From positions 173,501-237,500 of the forward strand of contig BROG01000454.1 in NCBI GenBank assembly GCA_030159075.1: a DNA stretch of 64,000 bases, written 5' to 3'. The position numbers were made by a program, and so were the translations under genes. This document shows positions 63,575 to 64,000 of the stretch, in pieces (position 1 is the stretch's first letter; each line of letters starts with the position of its first letter). The notes beneath the pieces were generated by a model. The model was not told the origin of the DNA. It ran no database searches and saw only the letters and a program-made list of their open reading frames with translations. The stretch comes from Atrina japonica. Lineage: Eukaryota > Mollusca > Bivalvia > Pterioida > Pinnidae.

Positions 63575-64000
63575 CGGAGTCAGAAAGTCATCATTGGCGA
63601 GCATACAAATTGATGTGTAATGGGGTATAAATTACCATCACACAATGAAAATAGTTTAAATTCAACCATGTGTATAGAAATGGTGTGTGTTAGCAAACAC
63701 TAGCTAATTTGAAACACTCGGCTAGGTGAGAAGCAATGAACACCACTTCAAAGAAACTGTCGCTCTTGTCAACAATACAAGTTCACATCAGACCCCGGGT
63801 TATGAAAAAGGGTGTATCATTATCTTTACTCGAATGTTGTTTATTTAAAATTAGATTAATTCAGGTGATCTAGACTTATTTTTGATTGTGTTTAGCCTAT
63901 TTAGGATGATCAATTACCTTGGGTGTAGAGTATCACTAATTGATCGTAAAACTGTATATCACTACTGTCAATGTTAAGAAAAGAGAAGTTCATTCCAGGA

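Larger units (their letters stand above)
63374..64000. other. Msx 5' flank
   Basis: Single-copy-looking sequence upstream of Msx, without arrays or recognisable transposons. Besides the TATA-like box and CRE there is a bicoid-like and palindromic patch near 63860-63880 (GTGATCTAGACTTA). The true start site and any distal promoter cannot be set from sequence alone. The window ends here. Confidence 0.5.

Overview
This is a eukaryotic, AT-rich (roughly one-third G+C by eye), repeat-dense window containing one confidently recognised protein gene. The animal is most likely a mollusc, probably a bivalve. That is inferred from the Penelope-like retroelement fossils, the tRNA-derived SINEs with a shared central and 3' module, and the very high load of AT, AC, AAT and AGT microsatellites. 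There are no bacterial operons, CRISPR arrays or intact viral genes.

The gene lies at the right end on the minus strand. It is a two-exon Msx homeobox gene: exon 1 at 63373-62905, a 2401-bp intron, and exon 2 at 60503-60073. The splice joins in frame (phase 1) to give a 299-residue protein. It has two EH1-like Groucho-recruiting motifs, the extended homeodomain start (CTLRKHKT), a complete 60-residue homeodomain with N51, and the Msx-type [16 protein letters not shown] tail. A TATA-like box and a perfect TGACGTCA site lie just upstream. The intron holds a perfect 20-bp-stem hairpin and a 16-bp palindrome.

The other 60 kb, downstream of Msx, reads as a gene desert filled with mobile-element debris. 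(i) 5.99-7.49 and 43.9-45.5 kb: two decayed Penelope-like RT copies, each bracketed by direct copies of its 3' module; the first is split by a SINE with a perfect 13-bp target-site duplication. Loose 3' modules lie at 19.2, 37.8 and 38.3 kb. (ii) SINEs or fragments at 1.2, 2.7, 6.9, 9.6, 10.6, 19.7, 42.9, 46.5 and 47.3 kb. (iii) Two minisatellites that appear to have grown out of SINE ends: a 34-bp array from an A-box head (9.7-10.3 kb) and a 46/60-bp array from a 3' end (19.8-20.9 kb). (iv) Non-autonomous DNA-transposon candidates: a TTAA-flanked 1284-bp element (10.9-12.2 kb), a 434-bp MITE with a Pol III-like promoter inside (42.8-43.3 kb), a foldback palindrome (29.6 kb), and a 400-465-bp repeat in three copies (17.3, 31.8, 33.8 kb). 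(v) Triplet arrays at 21.4, 24.5, 37.7, 51.6-53.1, 56.3, 57.9-58.3 and 59.3 kb, plus many dinucleotide arrays.

Two short ORFs (7803-8246 and 29377-29616) are unrecognised and weakly supported. Several single-copy, higher-complexity stretches (22.2, 47.6-47.9 and 56.6-57.1 kb and the Msx intron) are candidate regulatory DNA, but only cross-species conservation could establish that.
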